Positions 8,699-17,787 of a stretch of DNA of 64,000 bases are shown piece by piece. Source of the stretch: Microtetraspora glauca. Its GTDB lineage: Bacteria > Actinomycetota > Actinomycetes > Streptosporangiales > Streptosporangiaceae. The translations under genes were made by a program, and so were the position numbers. The notes beneath the pieces were generated by a model that was not told where the DNA came from, did not search any database, and was given only the letters and a program-made list of their open reading frames with translations. Position 1 is the stretch's first letter. The number at the start of each line of letters is the position of its first letter. The stretch spans positions 248,001 to 312,000 of the forward strand of contig BBYL01000011.1 of the NCBI GenBank assembly GCA_001570385.1. Reading direction: 5' to 3'.

Positions 8699-10061
8699 CG
8701 TCCGTGGAGTATCCGTATCCGTATCCGTAGTAGTGCCCGCTCTTCGCCGGGGCGAAGTTGAGCACCGCGCCCACCAGCCGGGCGTTGACCGACGTCAGCA
8801 ACTCCACGGCGCGGACCACGTGCTCGCGCCGGGTCTTGCCGTACCGCGCGACGAGCAGCGTGGCGTCGCAGAAGGCGGCGAGCGCCGCGGCGTCGGTGAC
8901 GGGCAGCAGCGGCGGCGCGTCGATGACCACGATGTCGTAGTCCCGCGAGAGCTGGGCCAGCACCATCCGCATGTTCTGCGAGCCGAGCAGCTCGCTGGGA
9001 TTCGGCGGGACCTTGCCACTCGGCAGGACGGAGATGCCCGGGGTGCCCCAGACCTGGGTGACGTCCTGCAGCCCCGCCTTGTCGATGAGCACGTCGGTGA
9101 GGCCGGCGGCGCCCTCGATCCCGAGATAGCTCGGGATGCGGGGCCTGCGGAGATCGGCGTCCACCAGGACCACCCGCCATCCGGCCTGCGCCAGGGTGAT
9201 CGCGAGGTTGACGGACGTCGAGGACTTGCCCTCGCTCGGTAGGGAGCTGGTGACGACGAGCGTCTTCGGCTGCCGGTCGACCCCGATGAACTGCAGGTTC
9301 GTCCGCAGCGAGCGGAACGCCTCCGCCCGCGTGGAGTGGCCCGTCTCCCGGAGGACGAGGGGATGCCGCTGAGCGTCCTTCTCGTAGCCGATGATCCCGA
9401 GGATCGAGGTCTTCGACGTGTCCTGCAGCGTCTCGATGGTCTTGATCGTCGTGTCCAGCCGGTCGCGCAGGACGACCGTGGCCATCGCGAGGAGCAGCGC
9501 GAGCAATAGGGCGACGGCCTGGTTGACCAGCGGCTTGGGGCTGACCGGAACCGTGGGGACCGTCGCCCTGTCGACCACCGTGACCTTGACGGCGGGTCGG
9601 CTCTTGGGCGTCGGCCGTTCGATCTGGTCGATCAGCTTCGAGAATGTTTCGCCGAGGTTGTTGGCGAGCCGGGCGGCGCGCACCGGGTCGGCGTCGGTCA
9701 CGGTGGCACGCAGGAGCACGGTTCCGGGGATGGCCTCAGCCGTGACAGCCGATTGGAGGCGGCCGAGGTCGGCCGGATCGGTGATCTTGCTGAGCACCCT
9801 GCGGCTCGTCAGGAGGCTCGCGTAGGACGTGACGCGCTGCGCGGACAGCATCCCCGACTGGTAGGCCGTGGACAGGTCGGATTCCTTGTCGGTGCCGGAC
9901 ACGATCATCGAGGTCGTCGCCGTGTAGGAGGGCGGCGTGTTCGCCGTCACCACCACCGCCGCGGATGACGCGATGATCAGGGATAGCACGATGAGCGGCC
10001 AGCTCCTGCGCGCAAGCCGTAGGTAATGGAGCAGTTCCACCGGTCTAAGGTCGCCTTTCAT
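8676..10061 (-). CDS. Polysaccharide copolymerase / BY-type tyrosine kinase (Wzz-Wzc/CpsCD fusion)
   Basis: A 461-residue inner-membrane protein controlling polymer length and export. A Wzz-like domain is bounded by membrane segments near 21-40 and 183-198, followed by a cytoplasmic BY-kinase: Walker A SSLPSEGKSST (about 272-282), Walker A' VLVDADLRRP (298-307) and Walker B IVVIDAPPLL. The C-terminus carries the autophosphorylation Tyr cluster HYYGYGYGYS. Unlike E. coli Wzc, the periplasmic part is short, as in actinobacterial forms. It overlaps the WecA-like gene by 17 bases, is last in a leftward operon starting at 14244, and overlaps the cognate phosphatase gene tail to tail. Confidence 0.93.
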   Translation of the reverse strand: MKGDLRPVELLHYLRLARRSWPLIVLSLIIASSAAVVVTANTPPSYTATTSMIVSGTDKESDLSTAYQSGMLSAQRVTSYASLLTSRRVLSKITDPADLGRLQSAVTAEAIPGTVLLRATVTDADPVRAARLANNLGETFSKLIDQIERPTPKSRPAVKVTVVDRATVPTVPVSPKPLVNQAVALLLALLLAMATVVLRDRLDTTIKTIETLQDTSKTSILGIIGYEKDAQRHPLVLRETGHSTRAEAFRSLRTNLQFIGVDRQPKTLVVTSSLPSEGKSSTSVNLAITLAQAGWRVVLVDADLRRPRIPSYLGIEGAAGLTDVLIDKAGLQDVTQVWGTPGISVLPSGKVPPNPSELLGSQNMRMVLAQLSRDYDIVVIDAPPLLPVTDAAALAAFCDATLLVARYGKTRREHVVRAVELLTSVNARLVGAVLNFAPAKSGHYYGYGYGYSTDVKTPVNA

Positions 10062-11079
10062 ATGTGACTTTGGGAGGTTTCTGAGGCTGTCCGTAGATGG
10101 GCACCCGTTGCGGCAGTGTGATGAGGACGAGGGCCGAGACGATGGCGGAGATCATCGCGATGATCGGCGAGATCCAGTGCAACGCCATGGCCAGGCCGAG
10201 CGTCCCGGTCGCGCCCGCGACCGAGGCGAGCAGCAGCGCCGTCAGCCTGGCACCGAATCCGAGCCGGCGTAGCCGGTGGGACACGTGGTCCGTCCCGCCC
10301 TGGAACACCGGACGGCCCGCCCTCCTGCGTGACAGCGTCACCACGCCGGTATCGACGGTGGCGACGAAGGTCGGAAGCAGCAGCCCGGCGATCGCCGTGC
10401 CGGTTCCCTCGCCGGTGACCAGCAGGGCCGCCAGGCAGGCGGTGGTGAATCCGATGAACAGCGATCCCGCGTCTCCCATGAACACCTTCGCCGGCGCCCA
10501 GTTGTGCGGCAGGAAGCCGAAGCCGGAGGCCGCCAGGGTGACCAGGAGCAGCCCGGCCCCGTACTCGCCGCGGACGAAGGCCGCCACGGCGAGGGGCGCG
10601 GTGCCGGCCAGCGCGATGGCGCCCAGAGCACCGTCCATGTTGTCGAGCAGATTGAAGGAATTGGCGATGACGACGATCCATATGACGGTGATCGGCCCGT
10701 CCAGCCAGGTCCTGGTGATCGATGCCTCGACCCCGCTGAGCACGACCCCGGTCGCCGTCACGGACTCGACCACCAGCCGCGTCGACTTGGGCAACGGTGA
10801 GATGTCGTCGATGAGGCCGAGCAGGGCGATCGCGGTCGCGCCGATCATGATGGCGGTCGTCCGGTGATCGCCGAAGCCGAGCAGCCCGAGCGCCGGCACG
10901 ACGGTACCCAGCATGATCGCGATGCCGCCGAGGTAGGGCACGGGCCTGACGTGCGTCTTGTAGCCTCCCGGCCGGTCGGTGATGCCCCAGCGCAGCGCCA
11001 GGCGTCCCAGCGCATGGGTGCCCCCGGTGGCCAGCAGGAACGCGGCCGTTCCCGCGCCCGCGACGGTGACGCCGTTCAC
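10045..11079 (-). CDS. WecA/TagO-type polyprenyl-phosphate sugar-1-phosphate transferase
   Basis: A 344-residue polytopic enzyme that would start repeat-unit assembly by putting a HexNAc-1-phosphate on undecaprenyl phosphate at the cytoplasmic face. I chose GTG 11079 because it overlaps the upstream stop (GTGA) and gives the usual length. Family signatures: an early GGIAI block, LIDDISPLPK (first Asp pair), NSFNLLDNMDG (nucleotide/metal site), KVFMGDAGSLFIGF, and HVSHRLRRLGF in the last cytoplasmic loop. It has about ten membrane segments. As the only initiating transferase seen in the locus, it probably defines the first sugar. Confidence 0.9.
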   Translation of the reverse strand: MNGVTVAGAGTAAFLLATGGTHALGRLALRWGITDRPGGYKTHVRPVPYLGGIAIMLGTVVPALGLLGFGDHRTTAIMIGATAIALLGLIDDISPLPKSTRLVVESVTATGVVLSGVEASITRTWLDGPITVIWIVVIANSFNLLDNMDGALGAIALAGTAPLAVAAFVRGEYGAGLLLVTLAASGFGFLPHNWAPAKVFMGDAGSLFIGFTTACLAALLVTGEGTGTAIAGLLLPTFVATVDTGVVTLSRRRAGRPVFQGGTDHVSHRLRRLGFGARLTALLLASVAGATGTLGLAMALHWISPIIAMISAIVSALVLITLPQRVPIYGQPQKPPKVTYERRP

Positions 11080-12059
11080 CGCTGTGATGCCTCGGCGCGG
11101 GCCTCGTCGATGATGGCCCGCAGGATGTCGTCGAGCGTCCGCACGGGAGCCCAGCCGGTCAGCGCCCGGAGCCTCGTCGTGTCCGGCACCCGTCGCGTCA
11201 TGTCTTCGAAGCCCCGCTCGTACGCCTCGGCGTACGGGATGAGGTCCACTCTGGACGTGCTGCCCGCGAGCTCGCTGATCAGCTTGGCCAGTTCCAGGAT
11301 GCTGACCTCGTCGCCGACGCCGATGTTGTAGGTGTTCCCCACCGCGTCGTCGTGGTCCAGGAGCAGCAGGAGCGCGCGGACGACGTCCTCGACGTGCGCG
11401 AAGCATCGGGTCTGTGTGCCGTCGCCGTACACGGTGAGGGGCACGCCGCTGACGGCCTGCCTGACGAGGCGTGGGATGACCATGCCGTACGCGGGGCTCT
11501 GCCGGGGTCCCACCGTGTTGAACAGGCGGACGATGATCGCCGGCAGGCCGCGCTCCTTGTGATAGGTGTTGGCCAGGATCTCGTCCACGGCCTTGGCGGT
11601 GCTGTAGGCCCACCGGGCCACCGTCGGGCTGCCGAGGATCCGGTCGGCGGACTCGGCGAGCGCTCCGCTGGAGTTCTTGCCATAGATCTCGCTCGTGCTG
11701 GTCACGAGGATCTTGCGCCGGTAGCGGTGGGCCGCCTCGATCACGATCTCCGAGCCGCGGATGTTCGTGGTGAACGAGCGCAGCGGCTGCTCGACGATCA
11801 GTTTGACCCCGACGGCCGCCGCGAGATGGACGACCACGTCACACTGATGGACGAGCTCGTCGACCATCAGCTCGTCGAGCACCGACCCCTGCACGAAACG
11901 CAGGTTCGGGTGCGGGGTGAGGTTGGCGAGCCGGCCCGTCGACAGGTTGTCGAGAACCACGACCGAGTCACCGCGTGCGAGCAGCGCGTCGCTCAGGTGG
12001 GAGCCGACGAAACCGCTCCCTCCAGTGATCAGGTACGTGCTACGTGGTGATGTGGTCAC
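11076..12059 (-). CDS. NAD-dependent nucleotide-sugar epimerase/dehydratase (extended SDR)
   Basis: A 327-residue cytoplasmic enzyme of nucleotide-sugar metabolism. Rossmann motif TGGSGFVGS near the N-terminus, STSEIYG for the catalytic Ser/Thr region, and YSTAK with the catalytic Tyr and Lys. I favour GTG 12059, preceded by CAGGAG 8 bases upstream; an ATG six codons earlier (12077) has no ribosome-binding site. The sequence resembles UDP-glucuronate decarboxylase/UDP-glucose 4-epimerase relatives, but I cannot fix the substrate. Its stop overlaps the WecA-like start. Confidence 0.85.
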   Translation of the reverse strand: MTTSPRSTYLITGGSGFVGSHLSDALLARGDSVVVLDNLSTGRLANLTPHPNLRFVQGSVLDELMVDELVHQCDVVVHLAAAVGVKLIVEQPLRSFTTNIRGSEIVIEAAHRYRRKILVTSTSEIYGKNSSGALAESADRILGSPTVARWAYSTAKAVDEILANTYHKERGLPAIIVRLFNTVGPRQSPAYGMVIPRLVRQAVSGVPLTVYGDGTQTRCFAHVEDVVRALLLLLDHDDAVGNTYNIGVGDEVSILELAKLISELAGSTSRVDLIPYAEAYERGFEDMTRRVPDTTRLRALTGWAPVRTLDDILRAIIDEARAEASQR

Positions 12060-12127
12060 CGAATTCTCCTGGGACATATGTGTTGAGAGGACGATTGAGA
12101 ACGGGTGGATCGGGAAGCACGCGCGAA

Positions 12128-13066
12128 TCAGGCCCGCCCCGCGGTCTTCTCGAACCACTCCACGGTCAGGCGGAGCCCCTCGTCCAGAGGCACCGGCCGG
12201 ACGTCCGGGAACATGTCGAGAAGCAGCCGGGGCGACGCTTGCGACTCGCGGATGTCCCCCACACGCGGAGGCAGGAACTCCGTCTCGACCGGCCGGCCGA
12301 GCACCGCGGCGAGCGCGTCCTTCAGAGACAGCAGCGAGATCCGCGTTCCGTACGCGAGGTTGACCGGGGTGCTGCTGCCCACCCGGCGGACCACGGCGTC
12401 GGTGAGCACCTCGGCCACCGATCCGACGTAGGTGAAGTCGCGTGCCTGCGTGCCGTCCCCGTGGACCGGAACCGGCCGCCCGTCGAGCGCGGCGGACACG
12501 AACATCGGGATGACAGCCGCGTACGCGTGGCCGGCCGGCTGCATGGGGCCGTACACGTTGAAGAAGCGGAAGGGCAGCACCCGCAGGCCGAAGCTCTCCG
12601 CGAACGCCAGCGCGTACGCTTCCGTGGCGAGCTTGCTCGCGCCGTACGGGCTGAGCGGCCGGGTGGGCAGCTCCTCGTGCTTGTACGGCTCGGCGCAGTT
12701 CCCGTAGACGGACGACGAGGACGCCAGGATCACGTGCGGCCTGGTGGCCCGGCACGCCTCCAGGACGTGGAGCGTGCCCGTCGCGTTGACGGCGTGCGAT
12801 GCCAGCGGGTCCATCAGCGATCTCGGCACCGAGGGGCGCGCGGCGAGGTGCACGACCGTCGTCGCCCTCGGGATGAGGTCGGCCAACAGCTCCCGGTCCA
12901 GAATGCTTCCCGGGACCAGGTCCACCCCGATGTCCTCGACGTTCCGCCGGTCTCCGGTGCTGAGATCGTCGAGCACCGTGACGCTCTCGACCTCGGGCCG
13001 GTTGACGAGCGCGCGGCAGAGGTTCGCGCCGATGAAGCCGGCGCCACCCGTCACAAGGATCCTCAT
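12128..13066 (-). CDS. UDP-glucose 4-epimerase-like extended SDR
   Basis: A 312-residue NAD-dependent sugar-nucleotide epimerase. Motifs: TGGAGFIGANL (NAD binding), HLAARPSVP, SSSSVYG and the catalytic YGASK; FFNVYGP and the HGDGTQARDF block are typical of GalE/WbpP-like enzymes. It overlaps the upstream glycosyltransferase gene by 4 bases (ATGA) in the leftward operon. It likely makes UDP-galactose or UDP-GalNAc for the initiating WecA-like step or the GT4 enzymes; the choice between hexose and N-acetylhexosamine cannot be made here. Confidence 0.85.
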   Translation of the reverse strand: MRILVTGGAGFIGANLCRALVNRPEVESVTVLDDLSTGDRRNVEDIGVDLVPGSILDRELLADLIPRATTVVHLAARPSVPRSLMDPLASHAVNATGTLHVLEACRATRPHVILASSSSVYGNCAEPYKHEELPTRPLSPYGASKLATEAYALAFAESFGLRVLPFRFFNVYGPMQPAGHAYAAVIPMFVSAALDGRPVPVHGDGTQARDFTYVGSVAEVLTDAVVRRVGSSTPVNLAYGTRISLLSLKDALAAVLGRPVETEFLPPRVGDIRESQASPRLLLDMFPDVRPVPLDEGLRLTVEWFEKTAGRA

Positions 13067-14244
13067 GTGTTGGTTCCCTCCGGTGTAAGGCGGTGCCGGG
13101 AGGCGCCGCGAAGTGATCGGTACAGGGCCTCGGTGTCGGCGACGAGGCGTTCGACGCCGAAGGCGCCCGTTGTCCAGTCACGGGCCGACGAGCCCATCCG
13201 AGCGGCGGCGCCGGGATCGGACAGAAGCCGCACGACGTGCCCGGCGAGCGCGGCGGCGTCTGGCTCGGCCAGCAGACCGGTGTGCCCGTCGCGTACCACC
13301 TCCGCGACGCTGCCGACACGGGTGGCGACGACCGGGGTTCCGGCCATGCCCGCCTCCACGAGCGTGAGCGGTGTGCCCTCGTTGTCCGAGGTCAGTAGCA
13401 CCACGTCGGCCGCCGCGTAGACCGTCTCGACGTCTCTCCGCCACCCCAGCAGGTGGAAGGAGTCCCGGACGGGCGCGATACCGCGCTCCGTCTCCTCCCG
13501 CAGGTCGCCGTCACCGCAGACGACGAACCTGCAACCGGGAACGCGGTGGAGCACCGCGCCCGCCACGTCGAGGAAGCGGTCGGGCCGCTTGACCCGGGTG
13601 AGCCGGCCGACGTAGGCGACGACCGGCGCGTCGAGGGGAAGTCCCAGCTCCGCGCGGGCCTCTTCCCGGCCGGGCACCGTGCCCAGCCGTACGCCGGGAG
13701 GGATGACGACGTACTGCTCCGGGCGGCCGATCCCTGCGGCGAGCAGCTCGTCGCGCACCCGCGCTCCGACCGTCACCAGGCGGTCCGACATCGAGGCGAG
13801 CGCCCTTTCCGTCCGAACGTAAAGGCCCAGCTTGGTGGGGGAGAAGTACCCGTGCAGCAGGTGGCCGTGGAACACGTGGATCCGCGCCGCTCCCACCCCC
13901 GACAGGCGGGCCGCCGTACGGCCGAGCGCGCCCGCCTTGGCCGTACGCGTGTGCACGATGTGCGGCCGGAACCTGCGCATGGCGCTGACCAGCCGGAACA
14001 TGGCACGGAAATCATCGGTCGGGTTGATCGACCGGCCCAGGCCGCGCACCCGGTGCACCCGTACGGACGTGTCGCGCAGGCGCAGATGGTCGCCCTCGCC
14101 ACCCTCGACGTAACCGGTGTAGAGGCGGTGGTCGAACTCCTCCGGATTCAAACCCTCCGACAGTCCCAGCACCTGCGTGGCGGGTCCGCCGACATTCATC
14201 CGAGCGATGATTTCCATGACACGAATCCGGCTGTCCCTCTTCAT
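13063..14244 (-). CDS. GT4 family glycosyltransferase
   Basis: A 393-residue GT-B fold retaining glycosyltransferase acting at the cytoplasmic membrane face. The N-terminal domain has the acceptor-side MNVGGPATQ glycine motif; the C-terminal nucleotide-sugar domain has VAYVGRLTRVKRPD and the E-x7-E motif in NEGTPLTLVEAGMAG. It is the first gene of the leftward operon GT4 / epimerase / epimerase / WecA-like / BY-kinase. The donor sugar is not predictable. Confidence 0.9.
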   Translation of the reverse strand: MKRDSRIRVMEIIARMNVGGPATQVLGLSEGLNPEEFDHRLYTGYVEGGEGDHLRLRDTSVRVHRVRGLGRSINPTDDFRAMFRLVSAMRRFRPHIVHTRTAKAGALGRTAARLSGVGAARIHVFHGHLLHGYFSPTKLGLYVRTERALASMSDRLVTVGARVRDELLAAGIGRPEQYVVIPPGVRLGTVPGREEARAELGLPLDAPVVAYVGRLTRVKRPDRFLDVAGAVLHRVPGCRFVVCGDGDLREETERGIAPVRDSFHLLGWRRDVETVYAAADVVLLTSDNEGTPLTLVEAGMAGTPVVATRVGSVAEVVRDGHTGLLAEPDAAALAGHVVRLLSDPGAAARMGSSARDWTTGAFGVERLVADTEALYRSLRGASRHRLTPEGTNT

Positions 14245-14695
14245 CGGGCTCCTCGCTGACAGGCCTGCTTCACGCCGGAGAAGCTAACTTGGCCGCGAGT
14301 CTTCCCATAGATGCGCTCACTGTGGCGGCGAAGAGTTTCCGAATTCGGTACCCGAACATGATCCAGCGCTCGCCATTCCATGAGGCTGGGGGTGTGGCCG
14401 ATCAGGGCTTCGGCGGTGCGGATGAGGGGCCTGCCGTCCGCACCACAGGTGTCCGTGCAGCCTGAGTTTGCCGCAAAGAAGAAGCCAAGGGGCCGTGTGT
14501 CGCTTGTGGCCGGCTACTGTTTCGTCGATTCTCCTTGCGTTTGCGGGTGTGTTAGGCGGAGTCGGCGCAAAGCTTTTTCGGCGACTCCGGGCCCCGATCC
14601 CGGATGACACAGAAGAAGAGTCGGTACACAGGCACGTGAATATTCATTCAAATTCTGTCCGCAATGATGAGGCGCGGCGTCCGGAGGTGAGCACG
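14245..14695. other. Divergent intergenic region between two GT4 genes
   Basis: This 451-base stretch separates the leftward operon from the rightward GT4/asnB pair. No intact gene fits. On the minus strand, short uninterrupted reading frames cover 14290-14540, but none has a start with a ribosome-binding site and none matches a family I know. They may be remnants of a decayed gene. Promoters for both directions are expected here, and the stretch near 14640-14670 is AT-rich. Confidence 0.35.
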
Positions 14696-15808
14696 ATGAG
14701 GGGTCTCCGAGTGTGCGAGGTCGTGAAGACCCTGAACGTCGGGGGAGCGGAGGTGCTTTTGGTCGAGCGGCTTCTGATGGCCAGGAACCGAAGCGTGAAC
14801 CGCGCCGTGGACTACACGGTGATCTGCCTGTGGGCCTCGACCGGCGAGCTCATCGAGCGGCTACGTTCAGCCGGAATCACCGTCATCGATCTCAGCGGGT
14901 GCCCGCGCACGCTGGTCTACGCCAGGCTTGTCACCACGGTCCGTCGGATCGCGCCGCATGTGCTGAACGTGCATTCTCCGGCGCCCGCCATCGCCCTCCG
15001 CCCGTTGCTCAGGTTCGCGAGGCACCGGCCCGCGCTCGTTTCGACGGTCCACAGCGAGCGATGGCCCAAGACGATGTATCTCGACCGCCTCACCCGAGGG
15101 CTGGACGACCGTACCGTGGCCGTGTCACCCCAGGTGGCACGGTCTCGCGCCGTCATCGGAGCCCGTCACGTACTGACCCGCATGCACGGTGTCGACGTGC
15201 GCGAGCAGTGGCGGTGGGCGGCCCAGGCGAGCGTCGTGCGGCGCGAGTTCGATGTCCACGAGAACACCTTCCTGTGCGCCTGCGTGGCCAACTTCCGGCC
15301 GCAGAAGAATCACCGCATGCTGCTCCAGGCGGCCCGGGAGGTGGCGCGGACCCGCCCGGACACCGTTTTCCTGCTCGCCGGTGACGGCCCGCTGCTGGAC
15401 GAGGTCACCCGCGAAGTGAGGGAGCGGCGCCTCGGTGGCCACGTACGCGTCCTCGGGCCGGTGCCCGATGCCAGAAGGCTGGTCGCGGCGGCCGACCTGC
15501 TGGTTCTCAGCTCCCACTACGAGGGGCTGCCCGTCGTGGTGATGGAGGCCCTCGCGGCGGGGGTGCCCGTCGTCTCCACCCGGGTCGGGGGAGTGCCCGA
15601 TCTGATCATCTCGGGCCGGAACGGGATCCTGACCGAGCCGGGCTCGCCTGACGCGCTCGCCAGAGCCGTGGTTCAGGCGATGGAGCCCCAGACGCACCGT
15701 GAGCTGCGGGCCGGAGCCCTGGCCAGCGCGGACAGGGTCGACATGGCCGGTACGGCGGAATGGTTCGAAGAGCTCTATGAGGACGTGGTCAGGAGCGTGA
15801 AAGCCTGA
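14696..15808 (+). CDS. GT4 family glycosyltransferase
   Basis: A 370-residue GT-B retaining glycosyltransferase. ATG 14696 has CGGAGG about 8 bases upstream and gives a normal N-terminus MRGLRVCEVVKTLNVGGAE with the glycine-rich acceptor loop. The donor domain includes VANFRPQKNH, LLAGDGPLLDEV and the E-x7-E motif in HYEGLPVVVMEALAAG. Its stop codon shares one base with the start of the asparagine synthase-like gene (TGATG), so the two are translationally coupled. The sugar added is unknown. Confidence 0.9.
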   Translation: MRGLRVCEVVKTLNVGGAEVLLVERLLMARNRSVNRAVDYTVICLWASTGELIERLRSAGITVIDLSGCPRTLVYARLVTTVRRIAPHVLNVHSPAPAIALRPLLRFARHRPALVSTVHSERWPKTMYLDRLTRGLDDRTVAVSPQVARSRAVIGARHVLTRMHGVDVREQWRWAAQASVVRREFDVHENTFLCACVANFRPQKNHRMLLQAAREVARTRPDTVFLLAGDGPLLDEVTREVRERRLGGHVRVLGPVPDARRLVAAADLLVLSSHYEGLPVVVMEALAAGVPVVSTRVGGVPDLIISGRNGILTEPGSPDALARAVVQAMEPQTHRELRAGALASADRVDMAGTAEWFEELYEDVVRSVKA

Positions 15809-17730
15809 TGTGTGGAATCGCGGGGATCGCGTCGACGACGGCGCCGGATCCGGAGATCGTCCGCCGGATGTGCGATGTGATCGCGCACCGGGGCCCCGAT
15901 GGCGCGGGCTTCTACAACGACGACCGCGTGGCGCTGGGGATGCGACGTCTGGCGATCATCGACGTGGCGACCGGTGACCAGCCCGTCCACAGCGAGGACG
16001 GACAGGTCGTCGCCGTCTTCAACGGCGAGGTGTACAACTTCGCCGAGTTGCGGCAGGATCTGGCGCGGCGCGGGCACACGCTACGTTCGACGGGCGACTC
16101 CGAGTGCCTCGTGCACCTCTACGAGGAGTACGGCGCCGACATGGTCCACCGGCTTCGGGGGATGTTCGCCTTCGCGGTCTGGGACCGGGCCAGGGGACGG
16201 CTCCTTCTCGCGCGGGACCGCGTCGGCAAGAAGCCGCTGTACTGGCGATCCGACGGCGAGACCATCTGGTTCGGTTCCGAGCTGAAGTCGCTCGAGCAGG
16301 ACCCCGGCATGTCCCGCGAGACGGACCCGGTGGCCCTTCATCACTACCTCTCCTATCAGTACGTCCCGGCACCATGGTCGATCTACCGGGAAGCGCGCAA
16401 GCTCCCGCCGGGCCATGTGCTCGTCTGGGAACGGGGCCGCGCCACGCTGCGCCGTTACTGGACGCTCGACCCGGCCACGCGTGTGGTGGCCGACGAGAGC
16501 GAGGAGGAGGAGCGGCTGCGCGAGCTGCTGCTGGAGGCCACCAGGATCCGTATGGTGAGCGAGCGCCCCGTCGGGGCGTTCCTGTCGGGAGGGATCGACT
16601 CGTCGGCGGTGGTCGCCGCCATGGCGATGCAGAGCCCGGAGCCGATCAAGACGTTCTGCATCGGGTTCGAGGACGGCAGGTACGACGAGCGCCACAAGGC
16701 GCGGATGGTGGCGGACCGGTATGGCACCGATCATCACGAGCTGGTCGTCACGCAGGGCATGCTCGACGTGTTGCCGCGTCTCGCCGGGCACTTCGACGAG
16801 CCGTTCGCCGACTCCTCGGCGATTCCGAGCTTCTACGTCGCGGAGCTGAGCCGCAGGCACGTCACGGTCGCGCTCAACGGCGACGGCGGAGACGAGTCCT
16901 TCGGCGGCTACCAGCGCTACGCCCTCATGAACATGGCCCGCCGGATTCCCGCGCTGCCGCGACCTCTGGCCGCGGCGGGCGCGAGGCTCGGCTCCACCAT
17001 CGTGGAGCGGAGTGACTACGGCACGCTCGCGCGCCGCCTCGGCCGTCTCATCAGGTTCGCCGCCGAGCCGCCGTCACGCCGGTACGCCGGGCTGATGTGC
17101 TGCTGCACCGAGGACCAGAAATGGGGCATCTACAGTGACGAGTTGCGCGTTCTGCTGTCCGAGGTGGACAGCGGCGCCCTGGTCGAGGATCTCTTCCTGG
17201 GCTCGCGGGCCGAGACCGACCTCGGCCGCGCTCTGGACGTCGACATAGCCACCTATCTCCCGGGAGATCTGCTGGTCAAGGTCGACACCACCACGATGGC
17301 CCACTCCCTGGAGGGCAGGTCACCGTTCCTGGACCACCACCTGATGGAATGGGCCGCCGGACTGCCCGCCTCACTGAAGGTCCGCAACCGCCAGACCAAA
17401 CTGCTGTTGAGGCGGGCGGTCGCCCCGTGGCTCCCACAGGAGCTGTTGCGCTACCCCAAGCAGGGATTCGGCGTCCCGCTCGCCGCCTGGCTGCGCGGCG
17501 AGTTGCGCGACCTCGCCTGGGCGGTGCTCACCGACGGCACCGCGCGCGGCCGGGGCCTGTTCCGGCCGCCCGCCGTACGCGATCTGCTGCTGCGGCACAT
17601 GGGTGGCGCGGACCACAGCGCCGTCCTCTGGCCCCTGATGCAGTTCGAGCTCTGGGACCGGGCCCGCGCCGTTCAGGCGGACGTCGGCGTGGCATGCGCG
17701 GGGGACCCGACCGGTTCGGCGAGGGGCTGA
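15808..17730 (+). CDS. Asparagine synthase-like glutamine amidotransferase
   Basis: A 640-residue two-domain enzyme. The N-terminal class II glutaminase has the Cys2 nucleophile (MCGIAG) and the C-terminal synthetase domain has the PPi-loop SGGIDSS near residue 260. This is the architecture of AsnB. In polysaccharide loci such proteins (for example WbpS in Pseudomonas) are proposed to amidate uronic-acid residues rather than aspartate. Coupling to a glycosyltransferase gene and the presence of a nucleotide-sugar dehydrogenase at 42769 favour that role here, but it is inferred. A strong hairpin follows the gene. Confidence 0.9.
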   Translation: MCGIAGIASTTAPDPEIVRRMCDVIAHRGPDGAGFYNDDRVALGMRRLAIIDVATGDQPVHSEDGQVVAVFNGEVYNFAELRQDLARRGHTLRSTGDSECLVHLYEEYGADMVHRLRGMFAFAVWDRARGRLLLARDRVGKKPLYWRSDGETIWFGSELKSLEQDPGMSRETDPVALHHYLSYQYVPAPWSIYREARKLPPGHVLVWERGRATLRRYWTLDPATRVVADESEEEERLRELLLEATRIRMVSERPVGAFLSGGIDSSAVVAAMAMQSPEPIKTFCIGFEDGRYDERHKARMVADRYGTDHHELVVTQGMLDVLPRLAGHFDEPFADSSAIPSFYVAELSRRHVTVALNGDGGDESFGGYQRYALMNMARRIPALPRPLAAAGARLGSTIVERSDYGTLARRLGRLIRFAAEPPSRRYAGLMCCCTEDQKWGIYSDELRVLLSEVDSGALVEDLFLGSRAETDLGRALDVDIATYLPGDLLVKVDTTTMAHSLEGRSPFLDHHLMEWAAGLPASLKVRNRQTKLLLRRAVAPWLPQELLRYPKQGFGVPLAAWLRGELRDLAWAVLTDGTARGRGLFRPPAVRDLLLRHMGGADHSAVLWPLMQFELWDRARAVQADVGVACAGDPTGSARG

Positions 17731-17737
17731 CAGCGAA

Positions 17738-17775
17738 CGTATGAGGGGCATCGCGATGGCGGTGCCCCTCATACG
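17738..17775. terminator. Bidirectional hairpin terminator
   Basis: A perfect 13-base-pair stem (CGTATGAGGGGCA at 17738-17750 with its complement at 17763-17775) and a 12-base loop. It lies exactly between two convergent genes: the asparagine synthase-like gene, whose stop is 8 bases away, and the leftward membrane-protein gene. Confidence 0.75.
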
Positions 17776-17787
17776 CGTTCCGCGGAG

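Noticed and set aside
14317..14610. 97-codon minus-strand frame in the gap between two GT4 genes
   Set aside because: No ribosome-binding site, odd His/Pro/Arg-rich composition and no known family; treated as non-coding or remnant DNA.
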